From Adiantum capillus-veneris (lineage: Eukaryota; Streptophyta; Polypodiopsida; Polypodiales; Pteridaceae): DNA of 64,000 nucleotides. The notes beneath the pieces are model-generated. The model was not told where the DNA came from, made no database searches, and saw only the letters and a list, made by a program, of their open reading frames with translations. Below, piece by piece: positions 22,967-33,935 of this stretch (position 1 is the first letter of the stretch; each line of letters begins with the position of its first letter). The position numbers and the translations under genes are program-made. The DNA lies in contig CM043944.1 of assembly GCA_014529385.2 (NCBI GenBank), forward strand, positions 50,813,768 to 50,877,767, given 5' to 3'.

Positions 22967-23589
22967 TCCCTAACTGTGGATGAAAAAACCCTTGGGGGAT
23001 CAAGGGAAAAACCCACAGCTCTATATACGCCCACTGTTATATTATAAAAATCATTGAATATACAAATGTTTACGAGGAGCTACATCACTCCTTTTACAAT
23101 GAATGTTTTGGAGTTACATTACTCCTATCCTATCAAATACAATAATGAATACAAAGGTTCAATAAAGAGGTGTAAAAGCTATCGATTAGCTTGTAATCAA
23201 AAGTGTCTCCGTGAATCGGCTGTGTAGCTTGTCATCAATATCGCATCACCAAACATGTCTTCATGTTGTCATCAATATGGCATCACCAAACATATCTTCA
23301 TAAATCTTTTATTATCACCAAGTTTGTCTTCATAAAATCAATTCTTTGATCAATCCTACATAGATCATAGACTCCAAAAAAAAACATGTCATGAAAATTA
23401 TTAGTATCGTTAATGAAATAATTACGTTCACAATGCCATAAGAGATGGTTCGCGACGCCACTCTTTTGACGACATATATACGCACGACAACATATGGTAC
23501 ATAAAGTATAAACGTAAAAGTACAAAATGTGTGATTACGTGATACAAATGATATGTGTATATACTACATAAAACAACATTTATCAATGT
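22967..23589. other. Interior of small LTR element, non-repetitive part
   Basis: AT-rich, with scattered aatatcgcatcaccaaacat-like repeats near 23215-23300. No ORF of note. Confidence 0.6.
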
Positions 23590-24075
23590 AGTGATCAATG
23601 AATACCATCAAAGTATTAACAAAATATCATCATTATATCAATAAAAATGAATAAATGATCATGGTATCAACGAAAAGCATCATGATATCACCGAGAATAA
23701 TCATTGTATCAATGACACAACATCATGGCATCACCGAGAATAACCATGGTATCAAGGAAACATCATCATGGCATCACCGAGAATAACCATGGTATCAACG
23801 AAACAACATCATGGTATCACCGAGAATAACCATGGTATCAACAAAACATCATCATGGTATCAACAAAAATCACCATGGAATCAACGAAATATCATCATGG
23901 AATCACCGAGAATAACCATGGTATCAACGAAATATCATCATGGCACCACCGAGAATAACCATGGTATCAATGACATATCATCATGGTATCAACGAAAATC
24001 ACCATGACCAAAGTATTAACAAAACATCATCATGGTACCATCAAAATCACTATGGTATCAATGAGAAATTATCAA
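23590..24075. repeat. 43 bp tandem array
   Basis: The step ccatggtatcaacgaaa...catcatgg(c/t)atcaccgagaataa repeats with a regular 43 bp spacing. The taacc landmark falls at 23741, 23784, 23827, 23870, 23913 and 23956, with weaker units on both sides. The unit itself consists of two related half-units built on atcatggtatca. Confidence 0.93.
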
Positions 24076-24350
24076 TAAAACGACGTAAACTATATCTCTA
24101 AAAGAATAATTATACGAGAATCAATGAACGAGTATATCATATAACAAAAGATCATGTACCAACAGTAGCTCGATAGAATTTGGACGATCATCAACTGCTC
24201 GACTGAATCGGAACGATGTGTAACTGGCTTCTGCAGCAAAGTTACGTCAGTAACAAATATATGATTGATGAAGAAAAATATAATTGAGAAGTTTTCAATT
24301 ATGAGAAAAATCAAAAGCAAAAAGTAAAATTTTGATTTTCAAACATATTC

Positions 24351-25408
24351 GCAGTCCGAGACGATAACCCAAAATCGGTGCAGAATTTAGAGAAACTTTC
24401 TTCTGCAAAGTTATAGACCACATCGATTCCAATCCCCATCGCGGGTAGTTTCTTCTGCAAAGTTGTAGACCACATCGATTCCGGTCTCTCACGCGGGTAG
24501 TTTCTGCAAAATCGTTTTCAATAAGCAGAAAAATAAAAAACAAAAAACGGAAATTGCTTTTTAGGTATGTACGCAGTCCGCGAACGATAACTCAAAATCG
24601 GTGAAGAATTTGAAAACACTTTCTTCTGCAAAGTTGTAGACCACATCGATTCCAGTCTCACTCTAGGCTAGTTTCTGCAAAATCGTTTTCAATAAGCAGA
24701 AAAATCAAAAACAAAAAGCGAAAATTACTTTTCAGGTATGTACGCAGTCCGCGAACGATAACTCAAAATCGGTGCAAAATTTGAAATCACTTTTTTCTGC
24801 AAATTTGTAGACCACATCGATTCCGGTCTCTCATGAGAGTTGTTTCTGCAAAATCGTTTTCAATTAGTAGAAAAATCAAAAACAAAAAGCGAAAGTTGCT
24901 TTTCAGGTATGTACGCAGTCCGCGAACGATAACTCAAAATCGGTGCATAATTTGAAAACACTTCCTTCTGCAAAGTTGTAGACCACATCGATTCCGGTCT
25001 TCCGAGTGAGTAGTTTCTTCAAAATCGTTTCTAATTAGCAAAAAAATCAAAAACAAAAAGCGGAAGTTGCTTTTCAGGTATATACGCAGCCCGCGAACGA
25101 TAACTCAAAATCGGTGCAAAATTTGAAAAAACTTCTTTCTGCAAAGTTGTAGACCACATTGATTCCAATCTCCCTCAGTGGGTAGTTTCTGCAAAATCGT
25201 TTTCAATTAGCAGAAAAATCAAAAACAAAACGCGGAAGCTGTTTTTCAGGTATGTACTCAGTCCGCGAATGATAACTCAAAATCGGTGCAGCTTCCTTCT
25301 GCAAAGTTGTAGACCACATCGATTCCGGTCTCTTGCGCGAGTAGTTTCTGCAAAATCGATTTTGATCAGGAGAAAAATCGAAAACAAAAACGTACTGCTC
25401 TGATACCA
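24351..25408. repeat. 171 bp tandem satellite array
   Basis: The landmark gcagtccgcgaacgataac falls at 24573, 24744, 24915, 25086 and 25258, a steady 171-172 bp period. A first unit at 24351 is 222 bp because it holds an internal ~51 bp duplication (tcttctgcaaagtt...cgcgggtag twice). The last unit is shortened and runs into the PBS. Monomer landmarks are gtagaccacatcgattcc and gcaaaatcgttttcaat. Period is constant while sequence differs by scattered substitutions. Confidence 0.93.
25396..25408 (-). promoter_or_regulatory. Primer binding site of small LTR element
   Basis: The minus strand reads TGGTATCAGAGCA touching the right LTR. It is complementary to the 3' end of initiator tRNA-Met except for its last base. 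Confidence 0.85.
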
Positions 25409-25550
25409 TGTTGAGAGAGAAGGAGAGAGCACAGAAGTAGAACCCCAAAGTGTGTAGAATACACACATGAGATGATGTATATATAGAGAGGACCTGGGTG
25501 CCATATATAGAGAAGCCATATATTGAGTAGCTTCACATATAAGCTCAACA
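25409..25550 (-). repeat. 142 bp LTR (5' in element sense)
   Basis: Same length as the left LTR and nearly identical (tagagaggacc here, tagaggggacc on the left). Confidence 0.9.
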
Positions 25551-25667
25551 TTGTTGAGCTTATATGTGAAGCTACTCAATATATGGCTTCTCTATATATG
25601 GCACCCAGGTCCCCTCTATATATACATCATCTCATGTGTAGAATAAGCTTCACATATAAGCTCAACA
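25551..25667. repeat. Snap-back inverted LTR piece plus LTR tail
   Basis: Directly after the 5' LTR lies an inverted copy of its outer ~80 bp (25552 to about 25635). It turns at gtgtagaat and ends in a direct copy of the last ~24 bp of the LTR (agcttcac...ctcaaca, to 25667). The CTTGT duplication follows this tail, not the complete LTR. The rearranged end was therefore inside the integrated unit, or formed later without touching the outer edge. Confidence 0.85.
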
Positions 25668-26185
25668 CTTGTCAGCAGCAGCCTTTTGCCTTTGCTGTGA
25701 GATAGAGATAGCATCCTTAATCTTTTGGAAAGATTCTTGTAGGTCTCGGCTATACTCATCTGCAGCGAAGATCTTCCCATGTACCTTAAGTAGCAAGGTA
25801 CTTTTTGATCTTCCCTCAATTACCTCGAAAGGTGCTTTTACCGTGGAAGTATGTACATTGTTATTGTAAGCATATTCCACTAAGGGTAAGTACTTCTCCC
25901 ATTGGGATCTTTGATCTACTTCCGTTACATAGGCTTTTAGTAGATCGAGAATGGTTAGGTTAGCTATTTCACTTTGGCCATCTGTTTGTGGATGATAGGC
26001 CGAAGAGAAGTTTAGCCTTGTCCCTAAATTCTCAAAGAGACCCTTCCAAAAATTAATGGTCATTCTAGGATCTCTATCCCACACTATGGACATTGGCAAG
26101 CCATGGTACTTGAAAATTTGTGAAATGAAGAGGGTTGCCATTTGATAGGCTTTGATAGTCTTTTAGACAGGTATAAAATGAGCTA
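25668..26185 (-). pseudogene. Chromovirus integrase core
   Basis: On the minus strand the core starts at HFIPV followed by a TAA (near 26162), then MATLFISQIFKYHGLP. Catalytic Asp is in WDRDPRM and catalytic Glu in HPQTDGQSEI. The core then runs to the point split by the small LTR element at 25667. The zinc-binding HHCC domain and the first catalytic Asp are absent, removed by the deletion that ends near 26185. The enzyme is therefore non-functional even apart from the insertion. Confidence 0.85.
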
Positions 26186-27505
26186 GCAATATGAAAATGA
26201 AATTGCGAAAGGAAATTTGCCCACCTCATTTGTTTGTCGAAGAGCTTGGTCTGCGTCATGAAGTACTTAAGACTTTGGTGATCCGTTCGTAGAATGAAAA
26301 GAGTCCCCAATAAATAGTGCTTCCATGAGTCTAAGGCATGTAGAACTGCAAGGAGTTCCTTTTCATATATGCCTAGAGCTTGCTCAACAGGGTCGAGCCT
26401 TCGACTCTCATAGCCTATGGCATACCCTTCTTGGAGTAAAACAGCTCCAAGGCAATCACCACAAGCATCACATTGGACCTCAAATGATTTTGAGAGATCC
26501 GGTAGTGTAAGCACAGGTTGAGAGATAAGCTTTTCTTTAAGCTTTTCGAAAGCATTGTTCTCCTTAGCAGACCATGTATACCTAACAATTTTCTTTGTTA
26601 GGTCATGCAATGGTCGCACAATTTGTGAGAACTTTTCTATGAAGCGTCTATAGTATGCACACATACCTATAAAGCTTCTTAGTTCATGAAGATTCCTTGG
26701 TTTAGGCCATCCTTTTATTACCTCTAACTTAGATGGATCCATTTGGATGCCATCTTGAGAGATAATATGACCTAAATACTGAATCTCTTGCAAGAAAAAT
26801 TCACTTTTCTTTCGATTAACATAAAGTTTATTCTCTCTTAAAACTTGAAATATTACCTGGAGGTGTTGCTTGTGTTCCTTCAATGAATTAGAGTAGATGA
26901 TAATATCATCAAAGAACACTCCAGTGAAGGTTCGATGAGGCCTGAACAGCTTCTCCATCAAGCAATTGAATGTGGCTGGTGCATTGGTCAAGCCAAAAGT
27001 CATGACAATGTATTCGTAAAGACCAAATGTGGTGCGAAATGCGGTCTTTACAATGTCTTGATCAACTATCCTTATTTGATGATAGCCACTTTTTAGGTCA
27101 ATCCTACTGAAGTAGGTCGATCCTTGTAGCTTATCAAATAGGTCTTCTACCCGTGGAACGGGAAACCTATTCTTGATAGTGATCCTATTTAGTGCTCTAT
27201 AGTCGACACACATACGATATGTGCCATATTTCTTTTGCACTAATAGCACAGGTGAGCAAAATGGAGATGAGCTTGGCCTAACCATACCCTTCTCAACTAA
27301 CTCATGCACTTGCCGCATAATCTCCTCTTGTTGAGCTTGAGAAACTCTATAAGGAGGTTTGTTAGGCGGTGAACTTCCTGGAAGAAGTTCGATTGCATGG
27401 TCATCATTACCTTGTTTAGGAGGTAGCTCACAAGGGATGTCGTCAATAAAAACATCTTGAAACCCCTTGAGAAAATTGGATAACTCTAATTCTTTTTGGT
27501 TGCTT
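26186..27505 (-). pseudogene. Chromovirus RT and RNase H, C-truncated
   Basis: On the minus strand the RT runs from about 27505. The N-terminal VRPSSSPFCSPVLLVQKK is followed by MCVDYRALNRIT, then RIDLKSGYHQIRI (catalytic Asp), FGLTNAPATF (motif B), the FFDDIIIYS box and YLGHIIS. A thumb (FIGMCAYYRRFI) follows, then RNase H with SFEVQCDACGDCLGAVL, YEKELLAVLHALDSWKHYLLG and RTDHQSL. RNase H stops at FHFHIA, before the expected final Asp region, where a deletion fuses it to the integrase. The frame opens upstream of the first Met at 27318. It is separated from the protease frame by a one-base shift near 27508. Confidence 0.9.
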
Positions 27506-27635
27506 TAGTATTTTCTTTTGCTAAAGCATTAGGTTCATGTTGAGAGTCTTTAACAAAAATCATGTACACGGAAATAGAGCTCTTTATTGACTTGTTGAAA
27601 GCTGGTGTATGTACAATGGGGATAGTGTTACCCAT

Positions 27636-29588
27636 TTACTTAGCATCTATAAACATGTCTTTTTCTCTGAACTTAAAGGAGATTCTCCTTTCAGGAAATT
27701 TAACATCGGCAGCCAGGTGGTTAAACCATGGTGCCCCTAGGATTACATCCTCATGCTTGAGAGGAGAGATAAAGAAGTCCTCTTTGTCCACATAGCCTTG
27801 GACATGAAGCCTCAATTTCCCAATTAAGGGAGTGACTGAAGCTTCTTGCCCCTTGAAGGCACTGTCTGCGGGTAGGACATCTCCCATCTCGTAGGATTGT
27901 ATGCCTAGCATGGTGGCTAACTCCATAGATATAACATTGTGAGTAGAACCAGGGTCAAAGAGAATAAAAGCATCGTGTTCTCTTACCTTTCCCCAAGCAT
28001 GGCATAGAGGAGATCCTTTGTGGTGAGTTTGGTGAGTCTCCTCCTCTTGGATTTCAACCAAGGAAGCTCTAGGAGGATCTTGGCGGTTGTTCTTTTGGGG
28101 AAAAGCGCGGTACACATGCCCTTGTTCGACGCACTTGAAACACCGGTTATCCTTACGATAACGCTCAAGCTCTTCAGGAGAGAGTTTATTCTTACCTTTG
28201 TAAACTCCCTTCTCTTTAGCTTTGTTGGAGTTGCCCTTAGGAGACTTTTGGACATTGTCCTTCCCCTTAGGCTCATTGGAACCCTTGTTTTCCGGGGGCT
28301 TATTATTTCTTTTAGCCCCCATTTGGAAATTGATTCTAGAGGCCACCATAGTATGGTGTATTACCGCCGATATGGTACGTGTCCTTTGGGAGTTGACATA
28401 CTCCGCCATTTCTTCGGTTAAGCCCGCACAAAATTGTTGCTTTTGCTCTCCAAAATCCAACCTTTTGAAGACAGTGGCTTTGAGTTGTAGGTCCCAAAAC
28501 TTGTCTACATTTTTGTGGATGGATTCATTGGGAGAGAGCATTAAGCTTCGCCATTCGGTGAGTACTTTGTCTTTTGCATCGGTGGCCAAAAACTGCTTCA
28601 TAATGGAAGCTCTTAAAGCTTTCCATGTTCGTGGAGCTTCATCGCTGGCTCATAGGCTAGACCACCATTGCCTGGCGGACTTTTGAAAGTGCATAGCTAC
28701 ATGGCATAGCTTAGAGGACTCCGTGAAGCACTCATCTCCAAACTCCGCATCGAACTGTTGGATAAAGGCCAAGACTTTGTCCGTAGCACCAAAGGTACCA
28801 TCATAGGTAAGGAAAGAGATGCTATTCCCTCCCTCTTTGAATTTCTTCAGCTTGGAAGACCTCTTCCATGCGGCATAGGATTTCCTATGGCCTCTTCTTT
28901 TTGATGGTTCAAATGTTGCACCATCACTTTCTTCAGAAGGTGAAGAATTTGAAGAAGGTGGAGAAGAGGGTGACCTCTTTCTCGCCTTTTTCTTGTCTTG
29001 ATCTTTGTCGTCTTCACCATCGCTTTCATAAGAGGAAGAGGATGAAGAAGATGGAGAAGAGGGTGTCCTCTTTCTCTCCTTTTTCTTCTCTTTCTTTTTA
29101 TCATCCCTCTTTGAATTGTGGTGAGAAGAAGAATACGATGGTCTTCTCCGCTTTGGTGGTGATGGAGAGCGTTTAGCCTGCCGTCTTCGTGGAGCCATCT
29201 CCGCCGAGGTGGCGGGAGACTCGCTTCTTTCTCGTTCCTTCGGTGGAGGCTCTTGAGTTCTCCTTTGGAAAGGAGATGCATCATCAAGAAGTAAATTCTT
29301 GAGCCCTTCATATGGATTCTGTTCTTCTTCCCGAATCGGAGAGAGACCTCTTTTGGTAGTCTCACGAGGAGGCTTCCTAGGTTTTCTCTCGTCATGGTGA
29401 TGAGCTTGGAGAATCCCATGAGCATGGAGCTGCCGTTGCACTTCACTTTGGAGAGATGGATTGCCCATGGCTTGTTGAAGCCTAGAAACAAGATAGTTAA
29501 CAAGCATTGAAGCATCATTAGTAGCATGCTCATGAGCAAAATCAAAGTTATCAACATTAATTTCACTTTGTTTTCTATTGTCAGCCAT
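27636..29588 (-). pseudogene. Chromovirus Gag with RS-rich region, plus protease
   Basis: On the minus strand ATG at 29588 (MADNRKQSEINVDNF) opens a frame interrupted by one in-frame TGA at 28652-28650 and ending at TAA 27636. Residues ~60-220 are highly charged and rich in Arg/Ser/Lys/Pro, with two related blocks (KKKERKRTPSSPSSSSS, KKKARKRSPSSPPSSNS). The Gag core follows (FLTYDGTFGATDKVLAFIQQ and RSLMLSPNESIHKNVDKFW). A CCHC knuckle reads CFKCVEQGHVYRAF, with the last Cys replaced by Phe. The retropepsin box is LFDPGSTHNVIS, with DPG in place of DSG/DTG, followed by VILGAPWF. Related Gags package RNA in the cytoplasm. The RS region is unusual; see findings. Confidence 0.88.
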
Positions 29589-29975
29589 TCTAACAACTTT
29601 TAGGTGTACTTTGGCACTTCAAGCCCTAGTTGCTACTCCTCTTTACCCCTTTGAAAAAGCACTCAAGCTACTGTACCCGTGGCTCGAATACCATTAATTG
29701 CAAGGAATAGAAGAGAGAGTCTTTCGACACCAAAAACAACACCGGCTCCTGTCAAGCTTCTAATAGCTCAATAGTGGTTAAGCCGTAGGCAAGCCCCATA
29801 GGCCTCCACAATTAAGACCATAGCTCTCGACGGTGATGCCCCGTTAACTGCACGAAGGCAGGCGCACTGCAAGGCTGAAAAATCCCTATTCTACCTACTC
29901 ACAAGAAATTAATAATACCAACCATTTGTAGCTAGCTTGAGGACCTCCCTTCTTGAGCAAGAAAAGAGAAACCTT

Positions 29976-29990
29976 GTGCTCTGATACCAA
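29976..29990 (-). promoter_or_regulatory. Primer binding site of chromovirus
   Basis: The minus strand reads TTGGTATCAGAGCAC, touching the 5' LTR at 29991. It is complementary to the 3' end of initiator tRNA-Met except at its last two bases. Confidence 0.88.
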
Positions 29991-31587
29991 TGTAACATTT
30001 AATGGACTAATAACTTGTGTGTAGCAGAAATGAGCATGAACATAGTGGGCATTTCATTAGAATAGATTCCTAATGAGAATTACAAGAGTGCTTGGGTGGA
30101 GAGATCAACAAAAAGCATAACACCTAGTTAGATAGCATCGACAATACTTTCAAAAGAGAGAGAAATTAAGCTAATGACAACAGTTGAGGAACAGATTTGC
30201 ATGGAGCCGGTCCCCCCTCCAAAAGGTTTTGTATTATGGTTTCTCCCATCAAGAGAGACATTGTACAATACGACTCTTTGTGTTCCTTCAAGACTAGCTA
30301 GTGCAATGAAGATGAAAGCTTCATGCACTAAGCAAAACACTTAGCAAACACAACTTGAATTATCCCCATTCTCAGACCCAAGACCTCACACACCTTCGAA
30401 GATGGTGAGAGCTAGCAAGGTATGAGAGTAGATTGAGAGGAAGAAGGAGTATCTTACGAGAAAGATGTACATCTCGTCACATAATCACTCATATTAGCAT
30501 AGCTTAGCTTAGTGATTAGCTTGGTAGAGGAGATGAGCATGCATTGAAGCTTGGCTCTTGGTTGGATTTGCATCCACATGCCAAGAGTGTGTTGATGTAG
30601 GCTTCTATCTCACAAGCTTGGAGTAGGTGATGAGCTCTCCATTAAAGCTTGGGAAGAGATAGTCTTCTCTTTATTCCACATGAGATTGTGTGAGTGTGTG
30701 TGTGATAATGCCTTGCAAAAATCAGCCCCCTCTCTCTCTTGGGCGAGCCCCCTTGCTATTTGCTCTTGCAGGCTCCCTATTGGACAATGCCAAGCTCAGC
30801 CAATGGCTATTAAGCAGCATAAGTGATAGCCTTCTGACATGTGTCCCCCTTTACCCTTTTGTGAGAGATTAATCAATTAAACTTAATTGATTTAAATGAA
30901 TTAAATCCACATTGGACGTTTCCCCCTTCTGACCAATAGGAATTAAGTAGCCCATTGGGTTGCTCAATTCCTATTGGACCCCTTCTCAGGGTGTCCAATA
31001 ATCATCCAGGAGACTTAATTTTCATTGGTTATTTTTATTAAGTGTTTTAAAATTAATTAGGCTAAATTTACTCTAGCCTAATTCTCATTGGTCCACTTCA
31101 AGGGTCATCCAATAGAAATTGGGCATACCTTGTGGACATCTGGCCTAGGGAGCTGACATGTGTCCCTCATTCCGTTTGTGTAAAGGGGGCTTGTGTGTGT
31201 GTGTGTGGCTTTCTCTCTCATCCCCTACCTTTAGGGCTCGCCCCCTCATGTGTAGGGATGTGTGTTGACTTTGGAGAGCACACAAAGCATCCAATTCCCC
31301 CTAAGCTTTAACCCTTTGGACACAACCTTTGAATTTTGGAACCTTAGCATTTTGGAAGTCTTAATGGGATGAACCTTAGGGTCTTTTTAGCCCATTATTG
31401 CACATGGCTCTTTTGCAGATGCCCCCCCCTTTGGATCCCTATTTTCCCTCCTGTGGATCCCTACTGTGGCCGGTCTGCTAGCTTAACCAATATTCTAGCT
31501 TTTTCTCCCCTGGCACTTCCCCACATTAAATGATCAGTTTAATATGAGAAAACCATTTAGGAGAATTAGATATTGATTATTATGACA
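29991..31587 (-). repeat. Chromovirus LTR (5' LTR in element sense)
   Basis: 1597 bp, TGTAACATTT...TATTATGACA, highly similar to 20375-21972. It carries the small conserved ORF at 30340-30128 on the minus strand. Confidence 0.93.
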
Positions 31588-31592
31588 TATGA

Positions 31593-31985
31593 TGGCTGGT
31601 TTTTGGTCTTTTGAGCCATTTATGCTTTTATGCTGCTAAAATTTTGGCAAAATCAGAAGATAAGACAAGTGTGCTTTCTTGGGAGCTGCATGGTTGACTT
31701 TAATGGATGATCAAAATGGGCCTCAATTCACTCCTTTTCATTTAACTCAAAGAATCTAGATAAATGTTCATGTGTCCAGGGAGATTTTTTTCCAGAAGCA
31801 CATAGTCTTTATGTTCGGGCCAAGAAGATTAGGAGAGATCCTATGAAAACTCATTTGATGTGCATGTGTTTGTCCTTATCTAAAGCTGAGGTCCATTGAA
31901 GTTTCTGGGGATTGGGTAGTGAAAAGTTTTGGGTTCTTGCACGTGTGTTCGAAGGGGTTCTCAAAGCATTGAAACTTGGGTAGCC
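31593..31985 (+). other. Tat-like leader, right part
   Basis: Leader resuming after the chromovirus and its TATGA duplication, up to the Gag start. Non-coding. Confidence 0.7.
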
Positions 31986-33935
31986 ATGGCTTTCTCTTAT
32001 CCGGAGTTTCATGGAAGAAGTGATGAAGATGTGGAAGAATTTTTAGAAAAGATGTGGAAGAATTTTTTTAGCAACCAAATCCAAGACCCGGCGCAGATGT
32101 TACGTCTTCTCCAAATCTGTTTGAAAAGTGATGCACGAGTTTGATCTAAAGCATTTGAAGAGGAGTTGCGTGTGGCTGATCCACCTGTAAGATTGAGTTG
32201 GGACAATCTAAGGCATGGATTGGAAGTGGAGTTTGTGAAGATAGAAGATCCTGACAAAGTGTGGCAAGAAGTATAGGCTTTAGTGCAAAAGGAAGGTGAG
32301 CCGGTAGATGCGTACATACGAAAGTTTTCATTGGCATGGGAGCGAATGTGCAAGGCCTTAGCACCACAGGTACCCACGCCTGACATGATGAAGAAGGACA
32401 GGTTCTTGGCTGGTCTTTGGGAGAATATACATTGGAGAGTGGAGCTAAAGAAGCCTAGGACATATGAAGATGCACTAGAGGTAGCAAGGAACAAAGAGTG
32501 GAAGCTGAGGAAAATGAACCAGCTAGGAGTAGAGTCTTTGCCCATGAGGTCTGAATTTCAGCCTATGGACTCTTTACAAGGTCGTATGCCAGCGGTTCAT
32601 CATGAACCAGTAGTTGTTGTTACTCCTGCGGTTATGCCAGCAGTGGTCACTACAGCAGTGCAAGATGATGGGTTAAGGCAAGACATGAGGCAAGTGCTAT
32701 ATTTGATGAAGAATCTCAGCCTAAACATGCTAGGTCAAGTGGGAAAGAATCGAGGTCGAGGGAGGTTTGCAAATCAGCCGGGAGGTGAAGAAAGGCCTAG
32801 GAATGGTGTTGGCCAAAGCAATGGTAGGTTTTGGAGGCAGACGCCCACATGTTATAATTGTGGAGAGTGGGGTCACATCAGCCCGCAATGTGATAAGCCA
32901 CCAAGGATGGGGGGAGACATGTATCCATTGCCAAGACAGGTGTTAACTAGGTCAAATGATTATGGAATTGAAATTAAGGGAGACGAAGGAACTAGTGGAT
33001 TAACCCAAGAGGAAAAGGGAAAGACAAAAGTGCTAAGTGTAGTCACCTTGGAGAAGGCATCAAAGCTAGAGGATACATTGGTGATTCCTATTGGGAAGAG
33101 GACGACAGAGGACAAGGAAGGAAGAAGTGCCCCAGGTCCTAGTAAGAAGAAAGAAAAGATCCATGAAGGCGAGGATGTCAAGGCCAAGAGGAAAAGGAGA
33201 GCTCGTCGAAAGTTTCATGTTTTAGATTTTCCACTAGGGAATGGGCAATTAAGCTATGACTTGAAGAAGGATCTGACAAGCAGGAAAGCCGATGTTACTT
33301 TTGGGCAGCTTATAGAGATGGTGCCTAAGCTAAAGCGACAGTGGAAGAGGATGGTTAACCCAATGGAGAAGGAGCCAGAGAGAGGTTCAGTGAAGGTGTT
33401 GGCAATGGATGAGCTACCAGATATTTGTCCAATAGTAGATGTGTGGCACAAAAGAAAATTTTTGGGACAAGGTTATGTGGATGGTGGAGCCCAAATATGC
33501 GTCATAACACACTCATGCGTTGAGAAGATGGGTCTTACAGTGAGTGGGGTGTCAGGCTTTAGGATCAGATTGGCAAACCATCGAAAAGTAAAATGTTTGG
33601 GTGTTGTAAAGAGCTTAGAAGTGGAAGCATATGATGAAAAGGTAGTGGTTGATTTTCATGTGATGCCAGCGGGGTTGGGAGCATATCCTATTATACTGGG
33701 CAGACCATGGTTACGTGCAGTGGGAGCTGTTCAAGATTGGAGACGTGGTACAATTAGCCTCTATGGAAAGACATGTGCCAAGAAGATTTATAACATGGAC
33801 ACAAGGAAACGATTGGAGGAGCTTTATGAAGATGAAAATGAGTTTAGTGATCAAGACTATTCCACAGTGAGACTGATGAGGATAGTGATAGCACTACCAA
33901 CAGTGATGAGGATGCTGATGTTGCATTTCTTTTGA
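31986..33935 (+). pseudogene. Tat-like Gag and aspartic protease
   Basis: ATG at 31986 (MAFSYPEFHGRSDEDVEEFL) begins a Gag typical of plant Ty3 elements. The same frame is interrupted by TGA 32142 and TAG 32274, then open to 33935. Retrotrans_gag features appear (VQKEGEPVDAYIRKFSLAWE, FLAGLWENIHWRV). A complete CCHC knuckle is present, CYNCGEWGHISPQC (32851-32892). A basic linker follows, then the protease with YVDGGAQICVIT (DGG in place of DSG/DTG) and YPIILGRPWLRAVGAV. A ~23 bp duplication near 32025-32060 repeats gatgtggaagaattttt. The frame then shifts before the RT at about 33900. Confidence 0.88.

Larger units (their letters stand above)
22807..25667 (-). mobile_element. Small non-autonomous LTR element with satellite interior
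   Basis: It is bounded by 142 bp LTRs at 22807-22948 and 25409-25550 (TGTTGAG...CTCAACA, about one visible difference) and a perfect 5 bp duplication CTTGT (22802-22806, 25668-25672). The minus strand has a tRNA-iMet-type PBS touching the right LTR and a G-rich polypurine tract touching the left LTR. The interior of about 2.46 kb has no credible ORF and is mostly tandem arrays of 43 and 171 bp units. LTR size is TRIM-like, and the long non-coding interior recalls LARDs. The right end carries an extra inverted and partial LTR piece (25551-25667). Near-identical LTRs imply recent insertion using another element's enzymes. Confidence 0.85.
20375..31587 (-). mobile_element. Ty3/gypsy chromovirus on minus strand, nested
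   Basis: LTRs at 20375-21972 and 29991-31587 are nearly identical. The 5 bp target duplication TATGA is perfect (20370-20374 and 31588-31592). On the minus strand the order is PBS, gag with zinc knuckle, protease, RT, RNase H, integrase and chromodomain. It inserted in the leader of the Tat-like element. It then received the small LTR element at 22807-25667 within its integrase. A stop in gag, a stop and frameshift between protease and RT, and a deletion joining RNase H to the integrase core make it defective. High LTR similarity says the insertion is fairly recent. Confidence 0.93.

Noticed and set aside
23768-24007. Open frame of repeated Ser/Asn/His residues over the 43 bp array
   Set aside because: A 43 bp period is not a multiple of three. 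The frame is a by-product of the array.
23590-25408. CRISPR array in the tandem units
   Set aside because: Units are contiguous tandem repeats without unique spacers, inside a eukaryotic LTR element.
28222-28686. Plus-strand open frames opposite the chromovirus Gag and protease
   Set aside because: They are antisense shadows of a well-recognised minus-strand Gag-protease.
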